A stretch of DNA of 64,000 nt from the NCBI GenBank assembly GCA_030063045.1, contig JAQSEB010000032.1:3844001-3908000 (forward strand), given 5' to 3'. Made by a program: the position numbers and the translations under genes. Of this stretch, positions 38,791 through 51,777 are shown piece after piece (the stretch's first letter is position 1; the number at the start of each line of letters is the position of its first letter). The notes below the pieces were generated by a model. It saw nothing but the letters and a program-made list of their open reading frames with translations, was not told where the DNA came from and did not search any database. Origin of the DNA: Pratylenchus scribneri. Lineage: Eukaryota > Nematoda > Chromadorea > Rhabditida > Pratylenchidae.

Positions 38791-39299
38791 TGAATATGGA
38801 ATGGCGAAATTTCCCTTGCTTAAGGCCCAAATAAATAGTCGGGAATGAAGGGAAATCTCAAACTGGATTTAGCCCAATATCCAAAAGGGCTAAATAACCA
38901 TGTTTGTTGTTTATTTACGTGAATTACGAATATTTTCATAAAAATTGTAAATCAACATTCAATAATATTGATAAACAAGTGCGCAACCTGATCATATTCA
39001 AAAGATCCAGAAATGGGGAAAAGGAAAGGAAGTGAAAATGGCCAATGGCCATTTCCAGTCCTGTTTTAGTTTGCAATGAATTAATAATTCATTACAATTT
39101 TGGGCAATAGGCAACTTAACTTGCTATAAATCTTAACTAAAAATCCTTATTTACTTTTCGAAAATAATTCTCTAAAATTTACCAAAATTGTAAACGATAA
39201 TCAAAAAGGAGAATTAGTTTGATTTAATGTGAGAAGAAGGAAGTAACATGGCCTGGATATGGAAAAAGGCAGAATTAAATGTTTGAGAAATAGGTGGAT
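38791..39299. other. Intergenic, promoter side of the Cys-cluster gene
   Basis: AT-rich spacer. A minus-strand TATTTATT near 38829-38836 could be its TATA element. Nothing else recognised. Confidence 0.35.
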
Positions 39300-40165
39300 T
39301 TAAAATAGGTGGAATTATTTAGTGTAAAACAAAACAGCCGGAATTAAAAATAAGTAAAATAGCCGGAATTAAAAATAGGCAAAACAAGCGGAATTCAAAT
39401 AGATAAAACAGGCAGAATTATGTTTGGTGCAAATAAAACAGGCGGAATTATTTTGGTGCAAATAAAACAGGCGGAATTATTTTGGTGCAAATTAAACAGG
39501 CGGAATTATTTTGGTGCAAATAAAACAGGCGGAATTATTTTGGGGCAAATAAAACAGGCGGAATTATTTTGGTGCAAATTAAACAGGCGGAATTATTTTG
39601 GTGCAAATAAAACAGGCGGAATTATTTTGGTGCAAATAAAACAGGCGGAATTATTTTGGTGCAAATAAAACAGGCGGAATTATTTTGGTGCAAATAAAAC
39701 AGGCGGAATTATTTTGGTGCAAATAAAATAGGCGGAATTATTTTGGTGCAAATAAAAAAGGCGGAATTATTTTGGTGCAAATAAAAAAGGCGGAATTATT
39801 TTGGTGCAAATTAAACAGGCGGAATTATTTTGGTGCAAATAAAACAGGCGGAATTATTTTGGTGCAAATAAAACAGGCGGAATTATTTTGGGGCAAATAA
39901 AACAGGCGGAATTATTTTGGGGCAAATAAAACAGGCGGAATTATTTTGGGGCAAATAAAACAGGCGGAATTATTTTGGGGCAAATAAAACAGGCGGAATT
40001 ATTTTGGGGCAAATAAAACAGGCGGAATTATTTTGGGGCAAATAAAACAGGCGGAATTATTTTGGGGCAAATAAAACAGGCGGAATTATTTTGGGGCAAA
40101 TAAAACAGGCGGAATTATTTTGGGGCAAATAAAACAGGCGGAATTATTTTGGGGCAAATAGGCGA
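39300..40165 (+). repeat. 29-bp minisatellite related to the 24-bp family (locus 3)
   Basis: After an irregular 120-bp lead-in, about 25 copies of a 29-bp unit: GTGCAAATAAAACAGGCGGA then ATTATTTTG. It shares the core GGCGGAATTATTT with the 24-bp unit but carries five extra bases. The left copies read GGTGC and the right-hand block reads GGGGC, showing regional homogenisation. Confidence 0.96.
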
Positions 40166-40527
40166 ATTATTAGACATTTTGCTTACCTTACTTATAATAT
40201 CAGCGAATCGAAAACACATTTTCTTATTCGATCAAAAACGAAACCCTATCTAGATTACCTTGAGCCTTCTTTCCTTATTCAAACAAACCTATTCTCCTTT
40301 TCTTTTTTATTCACTCTTTAATATTTCATTTTTTTGCAGAAATACCACAAATGCATTTTTAAAAAATTGTCAGAATTAAATAAAATTTATTCTCTGACAA
40401 TTAATGAAATAAGTAAAAAAAAAACTACAAAATAACGGCATTTAAAAAATCAAATTTTAATTAATAAATTTATTGTATTATTTCATCAAATCCAGAACAT
40501 ATCATCAAATCACTTTCCATCCTCCCT

Positions 40528-43500
40528 TCATATCAAATAATGTTTGAGTTGTTCAATTCGATGATTGGTCAATCGGGGATGCCCAATACCGTATTCTGGC
40601 ATTCGATGCAATTGTTGCTGAATTTGCTGATGTGGATTTGATGTCGTCCGAATTCTTTGCCCATTTGCCATCATTTGCTCCTCGCGTTCCTCTTTTTTGG
40701 CCAAAATATCCTTCAATTCAATATTAAGGATTGTCCATTTCCCCACCATCTTTTCCTTTACCTCCTCTTCCTCCTCATCCGAATCATCCTCCTCTTCATC
40801 CTCCCGTTCCAGTCGATCCTTCTTCCCAATCCCAAATCGTCCATTCGTTTCCTCGTCAATTCTTTCCTTCTCCTCTTGCCAATATCGTTTCCCATTTGAA
40901 TATGTTCTTCCGTGGTATTCCGGTCCAATCATTTGTTGTTCTCGCCCGAAATATTGGTCTGCAATTTTAATTGTTGGATAAAATTTCCATTTTTACACCT
41001 TCCAATGAGTGACCATCATTTTGGCCTAAATGGAAAATTGGCGTTGAATCTGTTGAATTCTTCTCATCCGAAAATGCGCGTTCTCTCATTTCTATAATCA
41101 ATTTGTTATTTTGATTGATTTCCATTCTTCTCACCAAATTCCTCCCTTTCCTCTTCCGTCTGCCCCCGATGGTTAGAATCGGCCCAAAAGTGGCCATTTC
41201 CTTTTCCATCGCCGGAATATTCAATTCTATTTGCCATTCTCGTTTCTTCTCCATTCGAATGTACAATGCCATTTTTGTAATTCTCCCCGGAACGATGATT
41301 TTGTTGGTCTCGAAAGGAATGATCATTATTCTGTCCTGAATGGATTGCTGATTTCTCCCTTAATATTTCTTATTCTATTACCTTCTTGCCCTTTATTATA
41401 TTGTCCATTATTGGAGGCAATGTTCGACTCCACCGAACTGGATAGGCCCGAATCCTCAATTCTTTTTGGCTCATTTTGATGATGTTCCAGTGGGGGACTA
41501 ATTCCGCTGAAACTTTTTTGGCCAAGTGGACTTGGGGGCACTTGCCGGCGTTTCGTTCCGCCTAATTCATTTTCATCCACAAAATCCATTTGATCTGATG
41601 AGAATGATTGTTGCCGATGGTGATCTTCAATGGAAAATATTCAAATTCATTCATCCACCCAAAACCAACTTTCTGTTTGGATTTCCAATGGTTCCTTTAA
41701 ATCTGTTCCACTCGAACTTTGCTGCAAAATTCCTTTTTGTCCATGTTGCGTTGGCAACATTTGAAGGGAACTGGCCTTCACAGCTGAATTTATGGGTCGT
41801 CCAGCCGGGATAGTCTTTGCCTGTTCCAATTCTTGCATTCGCCTTTCAAGCAACAATGCCACCGAAGTGTGCCGTGCCTCCCTCGCATCGTCCAATGGAG
41901 TTCGATTCCAACTAAAATGTCGAAGGCATTTGGGGATTGTGGACAAACCGATCGCGAGGATCTGGTTTGACTTTGCCAACTTCCAGCAAAAATAATGCAA
42001 CATCAAAATGGCCTTCGGATGCGGCCAAATGCAGTGCAGTCCGCTTATCATAATCGGCCATTTCCAAATCCACTTGTTGCATGTACATCCTAAATAATTG
42101 GCAAAATTGGTACTGTATCCAAAATTCCTCCATACCGTCTAATTGTGTTCAAATCGGCTGCTTTCGCGGCAAATAATAATGAAACGACGGCTGCCCTTTC
42201 CCTTTCGCCCACTCGATGGCGGGGATCGAATTTTGGTGATTCATTGTGAACCATGGAATCATAATTGTGAAAATTGAATCCTAATAAATTGGTATCCGCA
42301 ATTATTGGCCAATTTGGCACTTACGTTGGATTAATCTTTTGCAGAATTCAACGCCTCTCACTGAATTGCCCATTCTGTCCAATGGAGGCGACCAAAGGGC
42401 AATTCCCATCAAATTTGGGATGACCACAATCATCACACCGGAAACACCAGATTTGGCCGGTAAACCGACATGAAATGCAAATTGGCCAGAATAGTCGTAC
42501 ATTCTTAATATGACAAACAGATGTTAATTTAGTGTTACTTAAGAATGACCAACCCGCATGAATTCATCAGGGAGAGAACATCCCTGCAAGGGCGGGATCC
42601 AATACAACGTTCCCCGGTCAAAGGGCACACTCCTCCGTTTGCCAGCGTGGATGCCATTACGGCCATCCCCTCGCAGGTGACTTCAAGTGAACAAAGTTGA
42701 AAATAGAAGTCCAATGCATCTTTGAGGCTGCTTGTCTCCTTCGGAAAACAATGATTTTCCTTTAATTCAATATTAGGTATTGAATTAAGGGAAGATGGAA
42801 TACTTTCATGAAATAGGCCAATGCAAAATTTCGATCGGCAGTGTTGGATTCGGAGAGGAAAACGGCATTATTGAAGCCGACATATTCGCCACCGGATATT
42901 TTTCGATATTCATTGATCATCTATAATTTAATTGATATTTAATCAATTTTGAATGATTTAAACATGTTCAAATCGATCAGCCATATTCAGCCTATTTTGG
43001 ATTAAGCTGGTCACAATGATCGCCCCACTGTTCACCATCGGATTATGTGGCTTATCTTCAAATTCAAATTGCACATTTTAATTATATTTTGGACCCCATA
43101 CTATTCGAATCCAAGCAAATTTCATTGAAAAGTCGCCCGGATGGTTCTTGGCCCACATATTGATGCAATAATTCGGCCCCCATTTCTGATGCGGCTAAAC
43201 CAAAAAATGCCAATATCATTCCCTCACACAATTCCCTCTAAAATAACCAATTCCATAATTGAATGCTTTGGAAACACTTTGAACACAGAATGGAATGTTA
43301 CTATTCCCAAAAGATGCCCTTTGTCCATCCACAGTACAAATTGAAATTCCCCAATGATCTGGGTTCATTCGGGCCAATTGTGGAATATAATCGGCCACCT
43401 TTCCACCCTCAATCTGAATACACTAAAACAAAATATAAAGAATATTACGGTGCGAATGGAGCACTGACCTCTTCATATAAATCCCTAATAATATTGGTGA

Positions 43501-44150
43501 ATTGGCCCCAGGCCGGCACAATCAAATCACCTTGCATTGTTTGCACAATTAATGACACTTAATTAAAATAATCCAAAATTGTGTTTCACCACATTTTGCT
43601 AACTCGATTCACTGATCACCCTTTTGAAATCATTTTTGCTCAATTTCCAATGTTTCGGGTCCCTTGCTTCATTCGTTTTTTCCTCTTTTTCGAGTTCAAT
43701 TTCTCTTATTTTACGCATCATTGGGGCCAATCGAGGATCATTTTCCTGAAGGCCATGATTCTTCAACACCTTCAAAAGGGAATGAATTAAATTATGAAGG
43801 AAAAGCGAATATTTGCCATGATCAATTTGCCAATGAATGCATCGGATTTGTTGGGCACTTTGAACAAATTGTAGATTAATTCCTCCGGCGATTGTTCATC
43901 AATGCCGAACATATTTCCAAGGCCATCTTTCGTTTTTTGAATTGCCGAGGAAAGTGACAATTTTCGATGATCCTCCGTAAGGGGCGAATATTGTTCAACT
44001 GGAATATTTTAATGAGGAAATTTATGTAAATATCAATGGCGAACGAGTATTATTGGACAATTTTCTGGGCAATTTGACAGCAGAAATTGGATTTAAAGGG
44101 ATTGAGGGTGTACTGGAACGGCTGGAACAATTGCTGTTCGGGACGACCAT
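40528..44150 (-). CDS. glna: Glutaminase (kidney/liver type) with long C-terminal extension
   Basis: Hydrolyses glutamine to glutamate and ammonia; animal homologues are mitochondrial. Seventeen exons (44045-44150, 43817-43998, 43604-43769, 43469-43557, 43248-43422, 43102-43194, 42964-43055, 42804-42920, 42554-42759, 42325-42503, 42136-42280, 41949-42089, 41670-41911, 41382-41594, 41135-41335, 40999-41091, 40528-40958) give 956 residues. The beta-lactamase-like catalytic core includes the Ser-Lys motif ([13 protein letters not shown]), [29 protein letters not shown] and [17 protein letters not shown]. Ankyrin repeats follow ([14 protein letters not shown]). After them about 390 residues of polar, Asp/Glu-rich sequence continue in frame through four more exons; human KGA is 669 long and lacks this. 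The Ser-rich N-terminus could be a transit peptide. One intron (43770-43816) uses a GC donor, another is only 37 nt. Confidence 0.94.
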
Positions 44151-45403
44151 TTATGATTTTGTGTGTTGATTTGGCTGAAATTTAGTGAATGAAATGAATT
44201 AGCAAAGTTAGAGAGTGGAAGTGGATTGACTCGGCCGAATGAATTCAATCGGCAATCAAATCGGACAATTTATAGCCGGCCAAAGGGAAGACAAAAAAAA
44301 ACAATCCACCCTCCCACTCCATTCATTCCATAAACCGAACATCGTTTTCATTCATTTCGAAGCAAAATCACAGCAAAATGGGAGGGGAGAGAGAGGCATT
44401 CGAGAGTCAGACTAATGGCCGAAAAAATATTACCTTTGGCAAAAGGGAGGCCATTTTTTATTGCCTTTTGCCCTATGCAAGTAAATAATGATCCCTCTCT
44501 TTAGGTCGACTGGCAATAATTTTGGGGTGAGGCGATGAATTTATTGGTGTCAAAGTTATCAAAATAATGAGGAGGAGCAAAATGGAAGAAGGAATGGACA
44601 CCTTCCTCATTTGCAGAGACACGTGGTGGAGGTTTACCCTATTGCTGGAAAACCACAACAAATCGTAAAGAATTCCGAAGGCACACGTTTGCAGCTGGCC
44701 AATGAGCTCGAGAATGATGGGTCACCGTCATATGACATTGAGGAAGTTGACTTGGCAAAATAAAATTTATGGCAAAATTGAGGGGGGAATGAACGAAAAT
44801 AATTGTGGAAAATAAATAGTAGATGGTCAACATCAACATGTTTATTGGCGGTAAATAATTTGATCCATTTTTATTCGATTTTGGCAAAGTTCAGGGATAA
44901 TAAAAATGTGAGCACATTTTGAGCACAGACTTGCGCAGCCATAAATTTGTGGGGGATGACTTTAAGTTGAACAATGAACAGCAAAATGGAGCAGAATTTT
45001 GTTAGATTGTCATGGAAGGAAAAAGGGGAGGATCTCCCAAAAAATGGATGCGTTCCTCGAATTGTTGCACCCAATTTTGATGATCGGCATTTGTCCTTTC
45101 AACGTCAGCGACCGTTGATTGCACTTTTTGGCTTCATCTCTAATGAATATTATAAATCATGCGATATCATGAATAATTTGATTTAATTAAAATAAAAAAC
45201 AAAGATCAAAAGGAAAAAAGCCATTTATTTTGTTACACAATCCCAATTAATTTTATCATTCGTTAACCCAAGAGAATGGGGAGGGGGATTAAAGAATTTT
45301 ATCGAAATTTGACTGCTCTATTTCATCATTTATTCCCGTGCATATTTTGCAAAATCAGCAGAAATGTTCGGCCAAAATGAATATAAATCAAAACATTCTA
45401 ACT
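44151..45403. other. Intergenic with one candidate small ORF
   Basis: Promoter side of the glutaminase gene. Apart from the 45-codon secreted frame at 44473-44610, nothing is recognised. Confidence 0.4.
44473..44610 (-). CDS. Possible small secreted peptide, 45 aa
   Basis: ATG frame with a long hydrophobic segment (SILLLLIILITLTPINSS) fitting a signal peptide, followed by about 20 mature residues (PHPKIIASRPKERDHYLLA). It could equally be the first exon of a spliced gene or a chance frame. No family recognised. Confidence 0.3.
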   Translation of the reverse strand: MRKVSIPSSILLLLIILITLTPINSSPHPKIIASRPKERDHYLLA

Positions 45404-46231
45404 AGACTAAATAATTCCGCCTATTTGCACTAAATAATTCCGCCTGTTTTGCACTAAATAATTCCGCCTGTTTTGCACTAAATAATTCCGCCTGTTTTGC
45501 ACTAAATAATTCTGCCTATTTTTTTGCACTAAATAATTCCGCCTGTTTTGCACTAAATAATTCCGCCTGTTTTGCACTAAATAATTCTGCCTATTTTTTT
45601 GCACTAAATAATTCCGCCTGTTTTGCACTAAATAATTCCGCCTGTTTTGCACTAAATAATTCCGCCTGTTTTGCACTAAATAATTCCGCCTATTTTGCAC
45701 TAAATAATTCCGCCTGTTTTGCACTAAATAATTCCGCCTGTTTTGCACTAAATAATTCCGCCTATTTTGCACTAAATAATTCCGCCTGTTTTGCACTAAA
45801 TAATTCCGCCTATTTTGCACTAAATAATTCCGCCTGTTTTGCACTAAATAATTCCGCCTGTTTTGCACTAAATAATTCTGCCTATTTTGCACTAAATAAT
45901 TCCGCCTGTTTTGCACTAAATAATTCCGCCTGTTTTGCACTAAATAATTCCGCCTGTTTTGCACTAAATAATTCTGCCTATTTTTTTGCACTAAATAATT
46001 CCGCCTGTTTTGCACTAAATAATTCCGCCTGTTTTGCACTAAATAATTCTGCCTATTTTTTTGCACTAAATAATTCCGCCTGTTTTGCACTAAATAATTC
46101 CGCCTGTTTTGCACTAAATAATTCCGCCTGTTTTGCACTAAATAATTCCGCCTGTTTTGCACTAAATAATTCCGCCTATTTTGCACTAAATAATTCCGCC
46201 TATTTTGCACTAAATAATTCCGCCTGTTTTA
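45404..46231 (-). repeat. 24-bp minisatellite array (locus 4)
   Basis: About 34 copies of the unit seen at 2.2 kb and 19.0 kb, reverse orientation. Four copies share an expanded T run (TATTTTTTTGCACT) and recur in blocks of three to four units, giving a higher-order pattern. Confidence 0.97.
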
Positions 46232-47270
46232 AATTATAATACATTATGATGATTACACAATTATAAAATGATCAAATAATCTTCACTGTTTACATTAATT
46301 GAATATAATTAAAATTCATTCAAACATTCCTCTAGCGTCTGGCCTAGGCCTATGCCCTCCATCCTTATTAAAAAATTGGCTTTGTTCATTGTTTAATCCA
46401 TTACCAATATTGGTCTCCAATATTCCATTAATCCCTTTCAATCCAACTTTTTCAATCCAACTTTCCACCATTTTACATCGGCAATAAAATAAATGTTTTC
46501 CCAATTTTCCGTTCATCCTATTTGATGGGTCAATTCTCAATTCGTCCTTTTTTGTTGACTGCCAATTTGTGAGTTTATGGTTGGCTGGCAAATTCCATTC
46601 TCAAATTTATGGCCGCCGTCAAAAAATGAATGTGCGGGAAGGAGATAAGGTGCTCAAAAAAAAGGGAAAAGTGGCCGACTGGGTTTTCCCCAATGGAATG
46701 GAACGGGGAATTCATATTTTGCTGGCAAAATCACGCGATCTGCTGGCAAAAAATGGAATATTATGAACCGGGAAATGAAAAATGAGAAGGGGAGAAGGGC
46801 ATTCCCCCAAGGCAATAAAATTGGTTCCTTTCCCTCTGTGTTTTGTTTTTGATTAAATTTAATTTTTATTACTTTGCCTTTTGGCCTTTTTTCTCACCGC
46901 AATTCACAATAAAATTATTGAGGAGAAGGGTGGAATTTGCAATATAATAAAATTGTTTGGACAAAAAATGGAAAGTAGTGGAAATAATTTTTTGGGGATT
47001 CCCAAAAATCAGCAAAATATTTATTATGAATTTCATCAGAATAAAATGATGGACCATAACTTTAAAGTATTATTATTGTAATATTCTATTCATTTTGACC
47101 AACCATAATTCATTATTTTATTGCCCATTTTGATTTCCGCCCAATTTCTTTCCTTCCCATAAATTAATTGCGCGAAGGAAAAATTAAATTTTTATTATTT
47201 TAGAAATCGGCGAATTTTTGGCAAATAAAAACAATAAAAAAATGGGAAAATTTGGCGGGGCAGGGCCTTT
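46232..47270. other. Intergenic, nothing firm
   Basis: A minus-strand frame at 46316-46591 (91 codons) looks moderately protein-like, but it has no recognisable domain, no signal peptide and no splice partner. Confidence 0.35.
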
Positions 47271-48948
47271 TCAATGTTGTCGACTCATTAGGGAGGCAAC
47301 GACACTCCAAATCCGGAATCGCCTTTTGGTGGATTTTTTCAGTCCAAAAATGATCATTGCCTCCTCCCTGAGTACTTCACTGAATGTGAACCGAAGAATT
47401 GGTGGAGCAATGGATTGGATACAAAAACTGAAAAAAAAAGTTGAAATTGAAGGTGTGAATTGGAATGAAATTGACCAACATTAGCATAACGGAGAAGCCG
47501 GCCCATTTGCCATGGCCAATTCCCCCATTGATGATAATGATTTGAGCTGAATAAATTTAAATAAATTGGTCCAATTTTTGGACAAACCAATAATGAAAAT
47601 GAGGGAATTAACACAACAGGGAATGACCAGCCGAACTTCCAGCGAATGATTGGCCAAAACACTGAAATTGGATGCGGCCGCTGCCTCATTTGAGCCATTG
47701 CTGCCTCTGAGCACACTGATTGTTCGAACCACAACAATTGCTTTGTTCTTTTGGATTTGCACAATTTGTTGTTGCATTTTTTGTTCTTCCGGAGGTGAAG
47801 AGGCCGTAGATTTGTTGAAAATTGTTGAGAAAAATTGGAAACGAAGCTGCAAAAAATTGAATAAAATTATTCATTAAAATGTCAGTTACATTTCTTTTGA
47901 AGAATATTGTGAGTGCGGTTGAAATGTAAATGATTAAATTGGCAGCCACAATCAACAAATTTAGACATAAATAGAGGTCACGTGTGCCGGATGAGACATA
48001 GGCATTCCAATCGCATGCAAATCCATACGTGCTTGGATCATACCAAAGGACAACAAACCTACAAAAAATTAATAGGAAATTTATTAATTTGAGAAGACAA
48101 TAGGCCTTTAAATATCTTTTTTTAAATATTTTAATAGGGTTACTAAATTTTAAAAGCCCTAAAAATGGGCAAAATTTGGAGGAATCTCTCTTTTATATCT
48201 GTCGACATTTTTGAACAAACTTCAGCTTTTTTTATAGAGCCTAATGGCACCAACAAAAAATACAATAAAAATTTTGCCAAAGGTTCATCTTGTCGGGCGT
48301 ACAGTATATCCCAAGTTACAGTATATCAAAGTGGAGGGGGCTTCCTCATAGAGGGAGTGGGGTGGCTAATAATAGAGATTTCGGGTAATTTATTCGGATT
48401 CTTTCATTTTCAACCCCTTTCTCCATTTGAGTCAACCAACCATGGGACACTGTTCATCAGCCAACTTTGGACCAAAGCAAAAAGCCAAATTGCGGCACAA
48501 ATCAGCCAACAAGTTGATTGTTTTCGAAGACGTCGAAATTCCAATGGGAAAACGACACAAGCAAATCGAGTCAGCGCAATGAAAACATTCATATAGCACA
48601 TTGAAAACCAACAAGTGTCGGCCCAAGTGTGCAAAAGACGACTCCATGAAGTGAGAAAACCGGGTTGTTTACTGAATTAATTGAAATTAATGAATGAATA
48701 TCCAAAATTATAGGATAATACGTTAGGATAATCCATCCAGGGAATATTCCAAAAATGAGCAAAAGGGAAATGTCGGCACAGGAAAGAACGAGAAAGAATC
48801 GAAAGCCAATCACCTTTCGAACCAATCCGCCCATGGCAATCATCTCGACGAGGTGAAGGAGAATACCAAAAATGGATATGGTAATGAGGATGCCACCGGC
48901 AATCAAATCATCCTCGAATGAAGCCAAGGAATTGGTGGAATTATTCAT
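47271..48948 (-). CDS. Seven-transmembrane serpentine receptor (Srx-like)
   Basis: Nematode chemoreceptor-type GPCR of 369 residues. Six exons (48722-48948, 48441-48671, 47890-48058, 47588-47846, 47480-47546, 47271-47427). Helix 1 is GGILITISIFGILLHLVEM, with a putative N-glycosylation site in the N-terminus (MNNSTNS). The helix 3 end has CYMNVFIALTRF in place of DRY, followed by FPLEFRRLRK. Helix 4 contains WLICAAIWLFALVQSW. The last exon carries APPILRFTFSEVLREE, where class-A receptors have NPxxY, then a basic tail. Assignment to Srx rather than Srt or Srw is tentative. Intron 2 (48059-48440) is long and contains sequence resembling the small inverted-repeat element at 49970. Ligand unknown; sensory-neuron expression would be usual. 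Confidence 0.82.
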
Positions 48949-51777
48949 TATAAAAAAATGGGATTCTAAAATGGAATGGGAAAATTATTAATAAAAATAT
49001 ATTTTATTGGATTGTTGACAATTATGAATGATTTCCTGCTTGGAAATAATAAATTTGGGAAGCAATAATAATGTAATGTTTTGAATTTGTGGGCCTTTAA
49101 ATAGTTTCGCGGAAAATCCTATAACTCGATTATTTATTGGAATTATTATTTTTTGGGAATATTTTTCTTATTTTTATTGGCCATTTTTGATATGGAAATT
49201 GTGCCAAAATGATGTTGAATGGTTGAGGCCCAAAATTGTTTGCATTAAATTGGAGACTATTTTTGGCGTCAATCCCACCAAAAGGCACACTGCCAATGCC
49301 AACAAATAAATCTCAGATTTCAAAAAATCCTCCACACAAATTCATCGGCGCGGATGACGACGGATGCTCTTTTGTTAATTCGAAGGCAATGGAGGAATAT
49401 ATGGCAAAATGCTCTCTGGTCGATGTGCCGACCAACTTTTTTGCACATTTTTTCCCTCAAAAATGGGGTGGGTCGTCGATTTGTGAAATGAACCCTCCAA
49501 CATCGGCATCCGGTACTCTCCTTCCTTGCATTTGACAGCAAAAAAAAAACCCATTGGCTCGCCATTTTCACCGTTGGCAAATATAAAATGGACCCGGATC
49601 GGAGGAGGAGGAGGGTTGAAGGAATGTGAATTTCCGCAATTAGTTGTGAGGCCAAGCCGCCGGTAGCTTAATCCCTTCGACCTTCTTTCCTTCCTCCCTC
49701 ACATTTTCCCACCAATAGGAAAAAATGACCAGAAAAAATGCGTCAACATTTGGGGAAGAATTTTGGGGTGGAAATGGATGGAAGGGTGTCATAGCCATGT
49801 GTACCCATTTCCTTTGGCCCTCCCACTCCCACCTGCTGGCTAAATTGAAACCGGAACTTGCATTCTAATCGAATAAGCCACGTTTTGCAATGACTTGGAA
49901 TGGAATGGGGAAAGGAGCCAAAAATGACATTTCTTTTGGCATTTGACCCATTTTTAGGGATTCAATTACCGTATTTCTTTTATTACTGGCACTAGGGCTA
50001 CTAAATTTCGGAATCCTTCTTTCTATAGGGGGTTAAAAATAGAAGGGGGCTTTTAATAGAGATGGGGCTACTATAAAAGAAATACGATTAATTATTTTGG
50101 GGGAATTAATTAAGGAAAAATTCAAATAAAAATTAATTCTATTGATTATAAATAAGGAAAAATATTTAATAAAAGCCATTCTAAATTTGAATAGAAAAAA
50201 GGAAGATTTGGGTCGAATGAAAGAAAATGAAGTCGTGGGAATTTGTGTGCATTCTTTGATCTTCCCCCTATTGTGCTTTGTTTGAAGCCATATACGCAGT
50301 TTAAAAGTGGTGGAAACCAATTTTAGCCCATTCTTTTCGTCTTTTTCTCAAACAAATTATTCTGACAAAGCCAAAATGTGAAATGAAATGAAGGGGAAAA
50401 GTTGCGAAGGAATTATTCAAAGAAGGATGGGGGAAGAAAAAGCCAAACAAAAAGCCAAAATTAGTCGAGATTTCAAGACGACGGTGAGGATGAGGGAGGA
50501 GAAGGAGACATCCATTGAACAGGAAATGGAATTTGAATGGAGGAAATGGGTGGAATAATGCTGGCTGGGGGGCAAGTTTGCATCGAAGTGGAATGGAATT
50601 GGCCATATTTTGTTTGGGATATTTGGAATAAATGAATGAATGAATGAATATTGGCATTGGCAGAGCAGGTGAAATTGGAAATGAATGGGGTAATAAAAGT
50701 GAACACATGTGTCCTTAATCAAATTACATTCATATGGGAGAGGGAGGGGGGCTGGTAATTCGTCTAAAATTCATCATATTTAATAAAAATGATGATTATT
50801 GGAATTGGTTGAGGACATTTGTATACCGCTATTAGGGTATCTGGACCAATATTTTGGCCATAACTCAACAAGGAAGTAAAAAATCTGTAAGAGCAATAAA
50901 CCATTCGAAAGCCCAAAGTGTCCCAAACAATTTGGTCTTATTAGATTTTATGATTTCGAACTTTGCTTCATTTTTGAGCTATGGCCAAAAGAATGGCCCA
51001 GATAACGACCAAATATTTTGGAATCAAATTTGTGCATTCCGGATTTTATTCTTTGACCATAGAATTGTAAAAAAAAATGAGGACATAAAAAATCCAGGCA
51101 TTTTAAGTGGGAAGCAGTGGGAATGAGTGGAAATGGTTGAGGAAAAGTGGGACGGAAATGGGGGCAGTTTAATTATATTGGGTACGAACATCAAGGGCAA
51201 AAGAGGAAATAAATAAATGGAATTGGCCATTGGGGTGGCCAATTATTGGGAATTGAATTTGCCAGCTGGAAATCTTTTATTTCTGCCCAAAAGCCAAAAG
51301 GAAATGGCATTTTTAATATTTTGCCGATGAAAAGAACTATCCAGCAGCAGTTTAACCGTAAAAAACTATTTTCGGAAATTATTATTTGGGAAATTCAATG
51401 AAATTTTGAGTCGGTGGGAAGCATTTTTTGGACACAAATCCCAATTTTGCCTAAGGGTTAAGGGAAAATTATTATGCCAAAAATGAATGGAAATTTTTTA
51501 ATGCCTACAATTATTTTCAAAAGAATTCTATTCTGATTCAAAAGAATGATGTCAACCAAAAAGGCAATTTTCCACAGACAAATTTAATGAGAGAATGAAA
51601 CTTGAAACGCCTGCGGAATGCGGATTTGGGTTGGAGGAAAAAAGAAGGAAGGACTTGCATTTTTGCATATATTTTTGTTCATTCCTCTTTGAAAATGTTT
51701 GCAAAAAAAGGAAATAAAATATTTTATTTATAAAAAATTGGCACAAAATTCAACAATTAAAAATGAAATAAACAAAA
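48949..51777. other. Intergenic, 2.8 kb
   Basis: No gene supported. Contains a small inverted-repeat element (49970-50086) and an AATG microsatellite near 50630-50650. Several frames near 50301-50722 overlap on three registers and are low-complexity shadows. Confidence 0.4.
49970..50086. mobile_element. Small MITE-like inverted-repeat element
   Basis: 117 bp bounded by inverted termini CGTATTTCTTTTAT and ATAAAAGAAATACG, with ATTA on both sides within a base or two. The inside is G-rich (GGGGGTTAAAAATAGAAGGG). Similar G-rich wording (GGGGGCTTCCTCATAGAGGG) occurs in intron 2 of the receptor gene near 48335-48380. Confidence 0.6.

Noticed and set aside
43985..44170. Plus-strand frame reading [19 protein letters not shown]
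   Set aside because: It is antisense to glutaminase exon 1 and intron 1; the minus-strand model joins in phase and matches the family, so the plus frame is probably coincidence.
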